From: R-RK-3 sp963842775
GTDB lineage: Bacteria; Pseudomonadota; Alphaproteobacteria; Rhizobiales; Rhodomicrobiaceae
Reading direction: 5' to 3'
Assembly (NCBI GenBank): GCA_963842775.1
Contig: CAWJHQ010000005.1
Coordinates: forward strand, 496,001-560,000
DNA length: 64,000 nt
This document shows positions 46,961 through 55,989 of the stretch, one piece after another. Below the pieces are notes generated by a model. It saw only the letters and a list, made by a program, of their open reading frames with translations, did not search any database and had not been told where the DNA came from. The position numbers and the translations under genes are program-made. Each line of letters starts with the position of its first letter. Position 1 is the stretch's first letter.

Positions 46961-47809
46961 TCACATCCTCCCGCGCTGGGTCGGGTCGAGAATATCGCGC
47001 AGCGCATCGCCGAGCAGGTTGAAGGACAGCGCCGTCAGCAGGATGGCGATGCCGGGGAAGAACACCAGCCAGGGCGCGGCCGAGAAGAAGCTCTGGCTCT
47101 CGAAGATGATGTTGCCCCAGGAGGGCTGCGGCGGCTGCACGCCGATGCCGAGGAAGGACAGGGTCGCCTCCAGCAGCACGGTCGTGGCGATGCCGAGCGT
47201 GCCCCAGACGATCGCGGTCGGCATCAGATGCGGCAGGATGTGCTGCAGGATGATGCGGCTGTGGCTCGCCCCGAGCGATCGCTCGGCCAGGATGAACTCG
47301 CGCTCCACCAGGCCGCGCGTCTCGGTATAGACGATGCGCGCGACCTGCACCCAGTTGACCATGGCGATCACCATGGCGACGATCCACAGGCTCGGCCGGA
47401 ACAGCGCCGCCAGCACGATGGCGAGCAGCAGCGCGGGGAAGGCCATCATCAGGTCGGTGAAGCGCATCATGGCGTTGCCGATCGCGCCGCGCAGATAGCC
47501 GGCCGTCATGCCGACGAAGAGGCCGATGGCCACCGCCGTGCCGTTCGCGACGAGCCCGATGATCAGCGAGGTGCGCGCGCCGTAGAGGAGGCGCGAGAGG
47601 AGATCGCGGCCAAGCGTGTCCGTGCCCAGCAGATAGGTGGCGTCCGGGGGGATCGGCGCGCCTTCCAGCGTCAGCCCGTCGAAAAGCTGCTCATTCGGGG
47701 AAAACGGCGCGAGGAGCGGAGCCGCGAGGGCGCATATCAGCACGACCGAAACCACAGCGAGGCCGAATAGAGCCGATGGACGCCGGGCAATTTCGCCGAG
47801 CAGCACCAT
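46961..47809 (-). CDS. Peptide-type ABC permease (DppC type), amide operon 2
   Basis: 282 residues with six hydrophobic segments. It has the DppC hallmark YLLGTDTLGRDLLSRLLYGARTSL (about 59-82) and the ATPase-contact loop ILAERSLGASHSRIILQHILPHL. It ends with the family GDALRDILDP. The ATG at 47809 overlaps the amiR stop as TGATG. It forms the channel with DppB. Confidence 0.9.
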   Translation of the reverse strand: MVLLGEIARRPSALFGLAVVSVVLICALAAPLLAPFSPNEQLFDGLTLEGAPIPPDATYLLGTDTLGRDLLSRLLYGARTSLIIGLVANGTAVAIGLFVGMTAGYLRGAIGNAMMRFTDLMMAFPALLLAIVLAALFRPSLWIVAMVIAMVNWVQVARIVYTETRGLVEREFILAERSLGASHSRIILQHILPHLMPTAIVWGTLGIATTVLLEATLSFLGIGVQPPQPSWGNIIFESQSFFSAAPWLVFFPGIAILLTALSFNLLGDALRDILDPTQRGRM

Positions 47810-48393
47810 CAGCCCGCCTCCGGCATCGGAATGACACCGGCGAGGATTTCGGCGGCGCTTTGCTCCATGGTGATGCGCCGTCCCATCGCCGCGATGCGCA
47901 GGCAGCGATAGGCGGCGTCCTCGTCGAGGCAATATGTTTCCATGATCGCCCGGACGGCGCCATGGACCAGCGGGCGCAGACGGATGCGCTCCTCCAGCAG
48001 GGCGAGCCGGGCAGCGCTCTCGACCCGATGGCCGTGCACGGACGCAGCCAACACCAGCGCCGGATAAATCGCGGATGCGACGACCGGCTTCGACAGGATG
48101 GCGCTGGCGCCGCAATCCAGCGCCCATGCCACCCGGCCCGGCGCTTCCGATTGCAGCAGCGCGACGACAGGCATCGGCGCCGCTCCACTCGCCCAAGGGA
48201 GCAGGCCGTTCCAGCCCTGATCGGCGTCGATCAGCACGACATCCGCGGGCGTTCGCCCGAGGTCGAGCGGCTCCCATTGCACATGCACCGTCAGCCCGAG
48301 AAGGCCGAGCTGGCGCACCATCCGCTCGATGCCGTCATCAAGCCGATGCAGGATCACCGCGCGCCATCCGATGAGGTCGGCGAGCTGTGTCAT
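47809..48393 (-). CDS. amiR: AmiR-type ANTAR antitermination regulator, amide operon 2
   Basis: 194 residues: a degenerate receiver (VVLIDADQGW near 52-61), a helical linker (ARLALLEERIRLRPLV) and a C-terminal ANTAR domain (AVRAIMETYCLDEDAAYRCLRIAAM). The ATG at 48393 overlaps the amiC stop (ATGA); a longer open frame to 48831 is not conserved. It should bind the two-hairpin leader at 49597-49627 when freed by its AmiC partner. Confidence 0.88.
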   Translation of the reverse strand: MTQLADLIGWRAVILHRLDDGIERMVRQLGLLGLTVHVQWEPLDLGRTPADVVLIDADQGWNGLLPWASGAAPMPVVALLQSEAPGRVAWALDCGASAILSKPVVASAIYPALVLAASVHGHRVESAARLALLEERIRLRPLVHGAVRAIMETYCLDEDAAYRCLRIAAMGRRITMEQSAAEILAGVIPMPEAG

Positions 48394-49536
48394 GACACCA
48401 CCTTCAGATTGGTTCTGCCGCCGGGCGCGCGGGCCGCGGTAAGATAGGGATCGGCCGCCATGGCGGGCCGCGAGGCGACGACGTCGAACGCTCCGTCGGG
48501 CGTGATCCGGCCGAGATGGAAGGGCAGCGCAGCATGATTGGTACGCGGATCGACGCGCAGTCCACCGTGCGGCGTGTCGAAAGCGCGCCGGTGCACGGCG
48601 CTTTTCACCAGGCCAGGCTCGTCGGTTCCGGCGCTCAGGACCGCTTCGGCGAGCATATGCACAGCGGTATAGGCGCCCTCGAAAAATGCTGAAACGCGGC
48701 GGCTGGGACCATAGACGGCCGCAACCCGCGACTTGAAGGCAAGGTTGGCGGGTGTGTCGAGACTGTCGAAATAGCTGGCCGTGGAAAAATGTCCGGCCAC
48801 CATCTCGGGCCCGATTTCGCTCAGCTCGCATTCCGTCAGATCGCAGCTCACGACGGGGCGCGCTCCGGGCCGGAAGGCCGGATTGCGCTCACCGAGGGCG
48901 TGATAGGCACGCAGGAAGGCATAAGAGGCTGGTCCGATCAGGTTGTTGAGGATGAAATCGGGCCGCCGTTGCTCGATGTCGCCGATCAACCGCTCGACGT
49001 CGGTTTCGTCCAGCGGCAAATAGCGCTCACCGACCACTTCACCACCGGCTTCCAGAAGCAAATCCCGGGCCAGCCGGTTCATCTCCCAGCCCCAGACGTA
49101 ATTGGCGCCGATCAGGAAAGCCCGCTTACCCTGGCGCGGCAGCAGATAATCGAACAGGGGCAACAGATGCTGGTTCGGGCAGGCGCCGGTATAGATGACG
49201 TTCTCATTGGCCTCGAACCCCTCATAGGGGCACATATACCAGAGCAGGCCGTCATGCTTTTCGACCAGCGGAATGACTTCCTTGCGGGCAGATGGAGGTG
49301 ATGGTGCCGACGATCTGCCGGCAGCCTTCCTCGCGCAGCATCCGGCGCGCTTCGTCCAGATAGCGGCGCGGATCGCCTTGCGGGTCGGCGTGGAGCGTCT
49401 CGAATGCGACCGAGCCGGACGGCTTGGCGGCAAGCTCGGCCAAAGCGAGGTCAGCCCCGTCGCGACAGTCCCGCCCGATCGCGGCATAGGGGCCGCTGAT
49501 GGAAAACAGGATGCCGATCTTGACGCGCTTTTCCAT
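48390..49536 (-). pseudogene. amiC: AmiC-type amide sensor of operon 2, frameshifted (+1)
   Basis: The first part reads KIGILFSISGPYAAIG to CRQIVGTITS; the second resumes at ARKEVIPLVEKHDGLLWY and ends ADPYLTAARAPGG. The break is at about 49293. Removing one base gives 381 residues, close to Pseudomonas AmiC and to the intact copy at 25158. Shared marks are YEGFEANENVIYTGACPNQH and NYVWGWE. It has no signal peptide, so it is cytoplasmic. If really broken, AmiR would be released and the operon constitutive. Confidence 0.84.
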
Positions 49537-49550
49537 CGCTACCCTGCAAC

Positions 49551-49599
49551 AAAAAACCCCACGACGCGAATTCCAGCCTGCTGGCGGGGCGTCATGGGG
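49551..49599 (-). terminator. Leader attenuator (rho-independent terminator) of amide operon 2
   Basis: In the minus transcript CCCCATGACGC pairs with GCGTCGTGGGG (11 pairs, one G-U) and is followed directly by six Us. It lies 15 bases before the amiC start and after the promoter. Three bases of its 5' arm are shared with hairpin P2, so the two structures exclude each other. Confidence 0.75.
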
Positions 49600-49627
49600 C
49601 CGTACTGCCCGGTGGCCTCGATGGCCA
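49597..49627 (-). promoter_or_regulatory. Paired small hairpins, candidate AmiR (ANTAR) binding site
   Basis: P1 (49613-49627) is TGGCC-ATCGA-GGCCA and P2 (49597-49610) is GGGC-AGTACG-GCCC, two bases apart. P2 has a six-base loop starting with A. P1 has a five-base loop with A first and G fourth. P2 overlaps the terminator arm. This is the layout of ANTAR antitermination sites. Confidence 0.65.
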
Positions 49628-49665
49628 ATGTCGGCGGCATCATTCTGCACACCGTTTAAGCGTGC

Positions 49666-49695
49666 ATGATAAATAAGCAATTCACCTTCTGTCAA
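49666..49695 (-). promoter_or_regulatory. Promoter of amide operon 2
   Basis: On the minus strand TTGACA (49690-49695) and TATCAT (49666-49671) are separated by 18 bases. The predicted start gives a leader of about 120 bases that contains P1, P2 and the terminator. Confidence 0.6.
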
Positions 49696-49779
49696 CGGCC
49701 TATTAAGGCAGGTCACCCGTCCACGAAGGCTAAGGGCCGGGCCGGAGGCGTCTCCGGCTCGCCCGCGCCGAGGCCCTGC

Positions 49780-50394
49780 CTAAACGCCCCGCAGCTCCGC
49801 GCCATTGACGCCGGCACTATCGCCGACGCCGGAAAGCTCCGCCACCTGCTGCAGCATCGGAATGATATCTTCCACCCGGTTGGCGACGTGGAGGTTGACG
49901 TCCATCGACGCGCTGATGAAGCCACGTTCGCGCATCTGATCGAACAGCCGCAGCAGCGGGTCCCAATAATCGTCGATATTGGCGATGAGAACCGGCTTGC
50001 GGTGATGGCCGAGCTGCACCCATGTCATCTGCTCGACCAGTTCTTCCAGCGTGCCCACACCGCCTGGCAGGGCGACGAAGGCGTCGGAGCGCTCGAACAT
50101 CAGCATTTTGCGCTCATGCAGCGACCGCACATCGATCAGTTCCTGCACATCCGCGAGCGGCACTTCATGCGGCGGCAGGTTGGGCGGCACGATCCCCGTC
50201 ACATGTCCACCGGAAGCGAGCGCCGCTCTAGCGATTTCCCCCATCAATCCCACGCTGGCGCCGCCATAGACCAGCCCGATCCCCTGTTCGGCCATCGACC
50301 GGCCGAGCATTTTCGCCGCCTCCGCATAAATCGGCTTCACTCCACGTCCCGCGCCGCAATACACGCAAATGTTTTTTATGGTATTTTGTCTCAT
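49780..50394 (-). CDS. LOG-family protein (cytokinin riboside 5'-monophosphate phosphoribohydrolase type)
   Basis: 204 residues of the TIGR00730/LOG family, once called lysine decarboxylase. NICVYCGAGRG is at the start, GLVYGGASVGLMG follows, and the catalytic signature is LPGGVGTLEE (PGGxGTxxE). These enzymes release free base from cytokinin nucleotides or act on AMP-like nucleotides. The ATG at 50394 is chosen because homology starts there. Confidence 0.88.
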   Translation of the reverse strand: MRQNTIKNICVYCGAGRGVKPIYAEAAKMLGRSMAEQGIGLVYGGASVGLMGEIARAALASGGHVTGIVPPNLPPHEVPLADVQELIDVRSLHERKMLMFERSDAFVALPGGVGTLEELVEQMTWVQLGHHRKPVLIANIDDYWDPLLRLFDQMRERGFISASMDVNLHVANRVEDIIPMLQQVAELSGVGDSAGVNGAELRGV

Positions 50395-50707
50395 ACGATT
50401 ATCCAGCACTCCACAATTCGAGCCGTCAAATTTACCCATAGCAGGGGTTTGCCTTTCGCGCTCGCCCTTGGTTGAATATGGTGACCGGCGGCGGAATGTT
50501 ATGGAACCCCGGTCTTGGCCGGGGCCGGGTTTTGTGATTAAAGAAGAGAGATGATTGAAAAGAGCCTTATTTCGCATGTACAAAATAAGTGCTGCTATAG
50601 GTGCGGATTGGTCCCGTTCACGCTATCCTGGCAACTAGAATTGCCACACATGCCCTCGGGGCAACAGCGCCAAACCATTGTGAGCGAGTAAGAGAAGGTT
50701 GAGGCCG
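50395..50707. other. Divergent spacer with a GC-rich hairpin
   Basis: 313 bases between the LOG and LysM genes. CCCCGG/CCGGGG (50507-50524, loop TCTTGG) is a small palindrome of the dispersed type. Promoters for both genes must lie here but no clear consensus was found. Confidence 0.45.
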
Positions 50708-51907
50708 ATGCGGAAAGCCCGGGTGCTGTTCCTTCTATTGCTCCTGTTTGTCGGGGGTGCGTATGTAGGCCTGTATGGCCTGCGTTCGGGTTGGTTCGGT
50801 CCTTCCTCCAGTCCCGACTCGGACGTGGATGCCTCAGCCCCCGCATTGACGCCGGCCGCCGAGCCGAAATCCGCGGCGGCAAGGCCGAGCTTCGACATCG
50901 TGAGAGCCGAATCTGACGGTTCCGTGATCATGGCGGGACGTGCGGAGCCTGGGTGGACCGTGACTGTGGAAAGCGGGGGTAAGCCCGTCGGCCAGGCCGT
51001 GGCGGATCCGAATGGTGAATGGGTCATCGAGCCGACGCGGAAGCTTGCCAAAGGCGAGCACTCACTCGAATTGCGGGCTCAGAACGCGGACGGCGGGCGG
51101 ACCCTGTTCTCCAAACAGCGGCTTGCGCTGTCGCTTTCGGATCCCAAACGGGATCAGCCTCTCGTCGCATTGACCGAGGAAGGCAAATCCACCCGTGTTC
51201 TGCAAATGCCGCCGCCTTCCAGCGAGCAGGCGGAACTATCGTCCCCGCAACGACACGCACCGGTCGAAGCCGCAGCGCTGAATGCCCCGGCTGCGCCCGC
51301 CCCGCAATCCGACAACGATGAGGCGGGAGGTGCGGGCCGCGTCGGCTTCGCCTCGGTTGATTATGAGGATGCAGGCGAGAAAAGCATGCTGCATATGAGC
51401 GGCCAGGCAGCGCCCGGCACGCGGGTCATTCTCTATGTCGACAATCAGTTTGCAGGCCTCGCGACCGCCGACGCGACCGGAAGCTGGAGCTTTTCGGGAA
51501 ATAAGGTGCTGACTGGCGGGAATCATACCCTCCGCGCCGATCTCATCGACAAAGCGACGACGAAAGTGACCGCGCGCGCCGAAGTGAAATTCGATAGGGC
51601 GGCGCCCACGAGTATCGCCCTCGCCGACGAAGACAGAGCCAAGCTTGCCGGCATAGATAATGGTTCCTCGGCCGGCGTGCGCGCCGTGCGGCGGCAGGCA
51701 ACGGCCTCGACTGAGCCGGAGGCGCCAACCTTAACCGACCGGAATGGTTCCGTCATCGTGGTGCGTAGCGGCGATACGTTGTGGCAGATCGCGCAGCGCC
51801 ATTATGGCGACGGAGCAAAATACACTCAGATTTTCAGAAGTAATCGCAAACAGATCCGCGATCCCAATTGGATCTATCCAAGCCAGCGTTTCGAGCTGCC
51901 GCAATAA
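50708..51907 (+). CDS. LysM-domain envelope protein
   Basis: 399 residues. An N-terminal membrane anchor (about 6-25) is followed by two Ig-like beta segments, one near 60-110 (GRAEPGWTVTVESGGKPVG) and one near 220-275 (GQAAPGTRVILYVDNQFAG). A C-terminal LysM domain (about 350-398, VVRSGDTLWQIAQRHYG to IYPSQRFELP) binds peptidoglycan. Linkers are Pro/Ala-rich. It is periplasmic, anchored to the inner membrane, perhaps with a wall-organising role. The ATG at 50708 follows GAGG closely. It is convergent with cheR. Confidence 0.85.
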   Translation: MRKARVLFLLLLLFVGGAYVGLYGLRSGWFGPSSSPDSDVDASAPALTPAAEPKSAAARPSFDIVRAESDGSVIMAGRAEPGWTVTVESGGKPVGQAVADPNGEWVIEPTRKLAKGEHSLELRAQNADGGRTLFSKQRLALSLSDPKRDQPLVALTEEGKSTRVLQMPPPSSEQAELSSPQRHAPVEAAALNAPAAPAPQSDNDEAGGAGRVGFASVDYEDAGEKSMLHMSGQAAPGTRVILYVDNQFAGLATADATGSWSFSGNKVLTGGNHTLRADLIDKATTKVTARAEVKFDRAAPTSIALADEDRAKLAGIDNGSSAGVRAVRRQATASTEPEAPTLTDRNGSVIVVRSGDTLWQIAQRHYGDGAKYTQIFRSNRKQIRDPNWIYPSQRFELPQ

Positions 51908-51939
51908 TTTTGCCTGCACTCGTCGCCCGCTGACGCCGC

Positions 51940-52782
51940 TCAACTCGCGTGAACGAAATAGCCGCGATGTTTGGGGTGCTGCTTCAGCTTGGTATTAAGC
52001 CCGATGATGCTTTCCGACGAGCCCAGAGCGAGCGACCCGTCTGGAGCAAGCAGTCGCGTCATCCGGTTCAGCACATCCGCTTTGCGGTCCGCCTCGAAAT
52101 AGATCAGCACGTTCCGGCAGAAAATCAGGTCGAAATTGCCCAAAGCGCCGTAATCGCTCAGCAGATTGAAATGCCGGTAGTCGACCCGGGAGCGGATCAT
52201 TTCCTTCAACTGCCACATATCGCCGACTTGATCGAAATAGCGCAGCAGCTGCGCGGTGCTCAGCCCTCGCTGCACTTCGAATTGGCTATATACCGCCTTT
52301 TTGGCCTTCGCGAGCACGGCCTCCGACAGATCGGTGGCGACGATTTCCACGCGCCAGCCGGCCAGACGTGCGCCGAATTCGTCGAGGATCATCGAAATTG
52401 AATAGGGCTCCTGCCCGGTCGACGACGCGGCGCACCAGATGCGCAGCCGCTTCTGCGCCGCCCGCGCGGCGATCATTTCCGGGAGGATCAACTCCCGCAA
52501 AAGGTCGAATGGCACGCGATCGCGGAAAAAATAGGTTTCGTTGATGGTCATCGCCTGGACGACCTCTTGAGCCAGAGACGGCATTCTTCCCTGCTCAAGC
52601 ACCCGAACCAGCTCTCCGAGCTCCACCAATCCGGCGCGGCGCATCACCGGCGTTACGCGGCTCTCCACGAGATAGCGCTTATCGGCGTCCAGGACGAGGC
52701 CGGACGCGCGGCGCAGATAGGCGCAGAATGAATCAAATGACCTGACCTTCTGTACCTCGCTTTCCCCCCGCTGCCCGGTCAT
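51940..52782 (-). CDS. cheR: Chemotaxis protein methyltransferase CheR
   Basis: 280 residues: an N-terminal helical domain (about 15-85) and a SAM methyltransferase domain (about 90-278) with TINETYFFRD, the SAM motif IWCAASSTGQEPYS and the late FDLIFCRNVLIYF. It methylates receptor glutamates. It lies 79 bases after cheW. No cheB or cheY lies in the cluster. Confidence 0.92.
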   Translation of the reverse strand: MTGQRGESEVQKVRSFDSFCAYLRRASGLVLDADKRYLVESRVTPVMRRAGLVELGELVRVLEQGRMPSLAQEVVQAMTINETYFFRDRVPFDLLRELILPEMIAARAAQKRLRIWCAASSTGQEPYSISMILDEFGARLAGWRVEIVATDLSEAVLAKAKKAVYSQFEVQRGLSTAQLLRYFDQVGDMWQLKEMIRSRVDYRHFNLLSDYGALGNFDLIFCRNVLIYFEADRKADVLNRMTRLLAPDGSLALGSSESIIGLNTKLKQHPKHRGYFVHAS

Positions 52783-52861
52783 GGATATCGGTCTTTCATT
52801 ATCGTTGTGCGTTAGGCCAATGATCGGATGACCAAGAAACGGGTTGCGAGGAAGGCAGGCC

Positions 52862-53335
52862 CTAATTCTGGAACGTGAACAGAGCCTCGATATCGAGAAC
52901 AGGAATCAAGAGCTTGCCGACCCGATAAAGGCCGGCGGTGAGCCGTGCGCGCTGGGGATGAAAATGCGACGGCACCGGAATTCGCGCCGATTTGGCCAGT
53001 GAGAGCACATCGCCGACCTGATCGACGATGAGCGCGAAATTCTCGCCCCGATATTCGATGCCGATGGCTAGTGCGTTCTGGATGGTCGCGTCCGCGGCCA
53101 TATGCAGGCGCCTGCGCAAGCTCACGGCCGTTACGATCTTGCCGCGCAGATTGACGAGGCCCGCAATGTCTCCGGAGCTCAACGGCACGGACGTCACGGA
53201 CGCAATACGGAAGATCGTATGCGTGTTCTCGACGGGAAGGCCAAAAATTTCGCCGCTGACGAACACGGTAAAATAGCTGCCCTCTTCATCCCCGGCAAAG
53301 GCGATTTCGTCGCTTCGCGATGCAACTGCACTCAT
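52862..53335 (-). CDS. cheW: Chemotaxis coupling protein CheW
   Basis: 157 residues of the CheW SH3-like fold: FTVFVSGEIFGLPVENTHTIFR at the start, DIAGLVNLRGKIVTAVSLRRR in the middle and KLLIPVLDIEALF at the end. It couples receptors to CheA. Its ATG overlaps the CheA stop by four bases (ATGA), so translation is coupled. Confidence 0.92.
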   Translation of the reverse strand: MSAVASRSDEIAFAGDEEGSYFTVFVSGEIFGLPVENTHTIFRIASVTSVPLSSGDIAGLVNLRGKIVTAVSLRRRLHMAADATIQNALAIGIEYRGENFALIVDQVGDVLSLAKSARIPVPSHFHPQRARLTAGLYRVGKLLIPVLDIEALFTFQN

Positions 53336-55971
53336 GCGGCCAGCTCCTTGGAAGTATCGTTCGCATCTTGCGCCGCGAGGATCGAAGCGAGGGTGCCGAG
53401 CAGTGTTTGACGGTCGAGTTTGCTGAGATTGCGCGTCATGCGGTCTTCGACGGGAAGGCCGAGCACGGCATGTGACGGCATTTCATAGAGCCGGAAGATC
53501 GGGAAGTCGGGCCTCGCCAGCGTCTCGCGGAGATGTTGCGAAAGGTTCTTGCCGCCCGCGGTTTCCATATCCGCGTCGATCATGATCGCGTCGATGTCCT
53601 TGCGGTACTCGATGATCTCCTGCATCTCGCTTGCGGATTGGGCGGTGATCACGACATAGCCGGCGCTCGCGAGCATGGGCTTCAGAGTATCGCGGAAGAA
53701 CAGATCGTCATCGACGAGCAGAATGTTTTTGCTCTCCTGCTGGTAGACGCTCGAATAGGCCGCTTGCAGGTAGTAGGTGACGTCAATCAGTTCGACGGCC
53801 TTGCCCTTGATCTCCGCTGACCCGACCATGTCGTCGGTAAAGCTCTGCAACTGGACGTCGAGATTGTCCTCGACGATGTCGATGATCTCGTCGACCAGCA
53901 GCCCGATCGTATGATTGTTCGCGGTGATCACCAGGACCGGGTGCGGCTTGCTGCCGATGTCCTGCATCGGCGAAGTGGGCAGCAATGGCATCAGCCTGCC
54001 CTGATGCAGCATGACGAACCGTCCGTCCGATTTCTGGATCCGGTCGGGCGCGACCATCTCGATGCGGGCGAGCAGCGAGAGCGGCAATACTTTCGGCAGC
54101 CCGTCGCCGGCACGGAACAGCACCAGGCGCGTGCGGTCGCTGGCGTTCGAGGCATCCTTGCCCGCATCGCGCTTCTTCTCGGTGGATTTTTCGATGCCGA
54201 GCTGTGTGCCGATACCGCCCGGATCGAGAATGAGAACCACCGAGCCATCGCCGAGAATGGTCTGGCCCGAGAAGATTTTCAGGTGCGCCAATGAAGCATT
54301 GAGCGGCTTGACGACGATTTCCTGCACGTCGAGCACCGCATCGACACGCGCACCGAAGAACTCCGCGCCAATGCGGATGATGACCACAAGCTGCTCCTCC
54401 GCATCTTGGTCCACGGGCATTTCCAGACCGAGTATCGCGCCGAGATCTATGACCGGAATGACCTCGTCACGCAGTTTCAGGACCAGCGCCTCCTGCACCT
54501 TTTCGATGACATGGCGGGAGTTGCTGCCGAGACCGACCGCCTCCACCACGGCATGCTGCGGCAGCGCGAAACGCTGATCGCCGACACGCACGATCAGCGC
54601 CGGTGCGATGGCCAGCGTCAGCGGAATTTTCAGCGAGAAGCGGCTGCCGCGCCCTGGCGTCGTGGACAGCGTGACCGACCCGCCGATCGACTCGATGTTC
54701 GAGCGGACCACATCCATGCCGACGCCGCGTCCGGAAACGCTCGTCACCTTGGCGGCGGTCGAAAAACCCGGCGCGAAGATGAACCGGCAAAGCTCCTCCA
54801 TGCCCATCTGCGCGACTTGCTCTTGCGTCGCCAGGCGGTTCGCAATCGCCTTTTCCCTGATCTTGTCCAGGTTCAGCCCGCGCCCATCGTCCGAAATGTC
54901 GATATTGATCTGCCCCGCCTCATGCGACGCGGAAACACGGATTTCGCCGAATTCCGGCTTTCCGGCCGCAACGCGGTCTTCCGGCGTCTCGATGCCGTGA
55001 TCGGCGCAGTTGCGGATCAGGTGGGTCAGCGGATCGCGGAGCACCTCGATGAGTTGCCGGTCGAGTTCGGTATCGGCGCCCTCCGTCACCAGGTCGATTT
55101 TCTTATGCAATTCGGAGGAGAGCTCGCGCATCAGTCGCGGCAGGCTGGAGTACAGGCGTCCGACGGGTTGCATGCGGGCGCGCATCACCGCGTCCTGCAA
55201 ATCGGTCGTCAGGCCCGATAGCCTTTGCAATGGCGGCTTGATCGCGTCGTTCTCGCGGTTGCGGGTGATTTCCAGGAGCTGGTTGCGGTTCAGCACCAAT
55301 TCCGATACGAGCTGCATGATGCGCTCGATCGTGTCCACGGCGACGCGGATGGTCTCGCCGCCCCGCGCGGCGCTTTGGCCGCCGCCGGACTGCTGGCCAC
55401 GCGCAGAACGTTCGGCCTTTTGCCCATGTTCACCATTCTCGCGATGCGCTTTCGACTTGGTGGCGGGAGGCGGCATGACCGGAGGCGCGTGCTTTTCTTC
55501 AGCCGCCGCCTCCATCACCGCGTCCTGCTCCGGTTCGGGCTCGACGATCGGGGCAGGCTCCGTCTCAACCGGCAACGGTTCCCCGCCGGCGTTCATATTC
55601 GCGGCGACATTCGCTTCCAGTTCGGCGATGAGCTGGGAATCGTCGCCGTCACCCTCTGCACCGAGCACTTCAATTTCGGCGAGAATCGCTTTGATGCGGT
55701 CGATGGCGGCCAGAATGAGCGAAACCGTCTTCTGTGTGGGCGGCAATCCATCCCGCAGATCGCCGATCAGCGTCTCCGCCGAATGCGCAACGGCCTGCAA
55801 CCGGTCGAGGCCGAGAAAGCTCGACGTGCCCTTGATCGTATGGACCAGCCGGAAGATGCCCGACACCAAGGACGCATCGGTGGGGTCGCGCTCGAATTGC
55901 ACGAGCTGCGTTTCGATGCCCTCCAGATGCTCGCCGGACTCGGTCAGAAATTCGCTTAGAAGTTCATCCAT
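53332..55971 (-). CDS. cheA: CheA-receiver hybrid histidine kinase
   Basis: 879 residues. The Hpt domain has phosphoacceptor H44 (LVHTIKG). A Pro/Ala/Glu-rich linker (about 110-205) is followed by the dimerisation helices and an ATPase domain with the N box LIRNCADHG and G boxes DDGRGL and GRGVGMDVV. Next comes a CheW-like domain pair ending near 720 and a C-terminal receiver (about 745-865) with VDDD and phosphoacceptor in MIDADM. The receiver fusion and absence of a separate cheY nearby suggest an internal phosphate sink or built-in output. Confidence 0.9.
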   Translation of the reverse strand: MDELLSEFLTESGEHLEGIETQLVQFERDPTDASLVSGIFRLVHTIKGTSSFLGLDRLQAVAHSAETLIGDLRDGLPPTQKTVSLILAAIDRIKAILAEIEVLGAEGDGDDSQLIAELEANVAANMNAGGEPLPVETEPAPIVEPEPEQDAVMEAAAEEKHAPPVMPPPATKSKAHRENGEHGQKAERSARGQQSGGGQSAARGGETIRVAVDTIERIMQLVSELVLNRNQLLEITRNRENDAIKPPLQRLSGLTTDLQDAVMRARMQPVGRLYSSLPRLMRELSSELHKKIDLVTEGADTELDRQLIEVLRDPLTHLIRNCADHGIETPEDRVAAGKPEFGEIRVSASHEAGQINIDISDDGRGLNLDKIREKAIANRLATQEQVAQMGMEELCRFIFAPGFSTAAKVTSVSGRGVGMDVVRSNIESIGGSVTLSTTPGRGSRFSLKIPLTLAIAPALIVRVGDQRFALPQHAVVEAVGLGSNSRHVIEKVQEALVLKLRDEVIPVIDLGAILGLEMPVDQDAEEQLVVIIRIGAEFFGARVDAVLDVQEIVVKPLNASLAHLKIFSGQTILGDGSVVLILDPGGIGTQLGIEKSTEKKRDAGKDASNASDRTRLVLFRAGDGLPKVLPLSLLARIEMVAPDRIQKSDGRFVMLHQGRLMPLLPTSPMQDIGSKPHPVLVITANNHTIGLLVDEIIDIVEDNLDVQLQSFTDDMVGSAEIKGKAVELIDVTYYLQAAYSSVYQQESKNILLVDDDLFFRDTLKPMLASAGYVVITAQSASEMQEIIEYRKDIDAIMIDADMETAGGKNLSQHLRETLARPDFPIFRLYEMPSHAVLGLPVEDRMTRNLSKLDRQTLLGTLASILAAQDANDTSKELAA

Positions 55972-55989
55972 GGACAGCGCTCTTGATTA

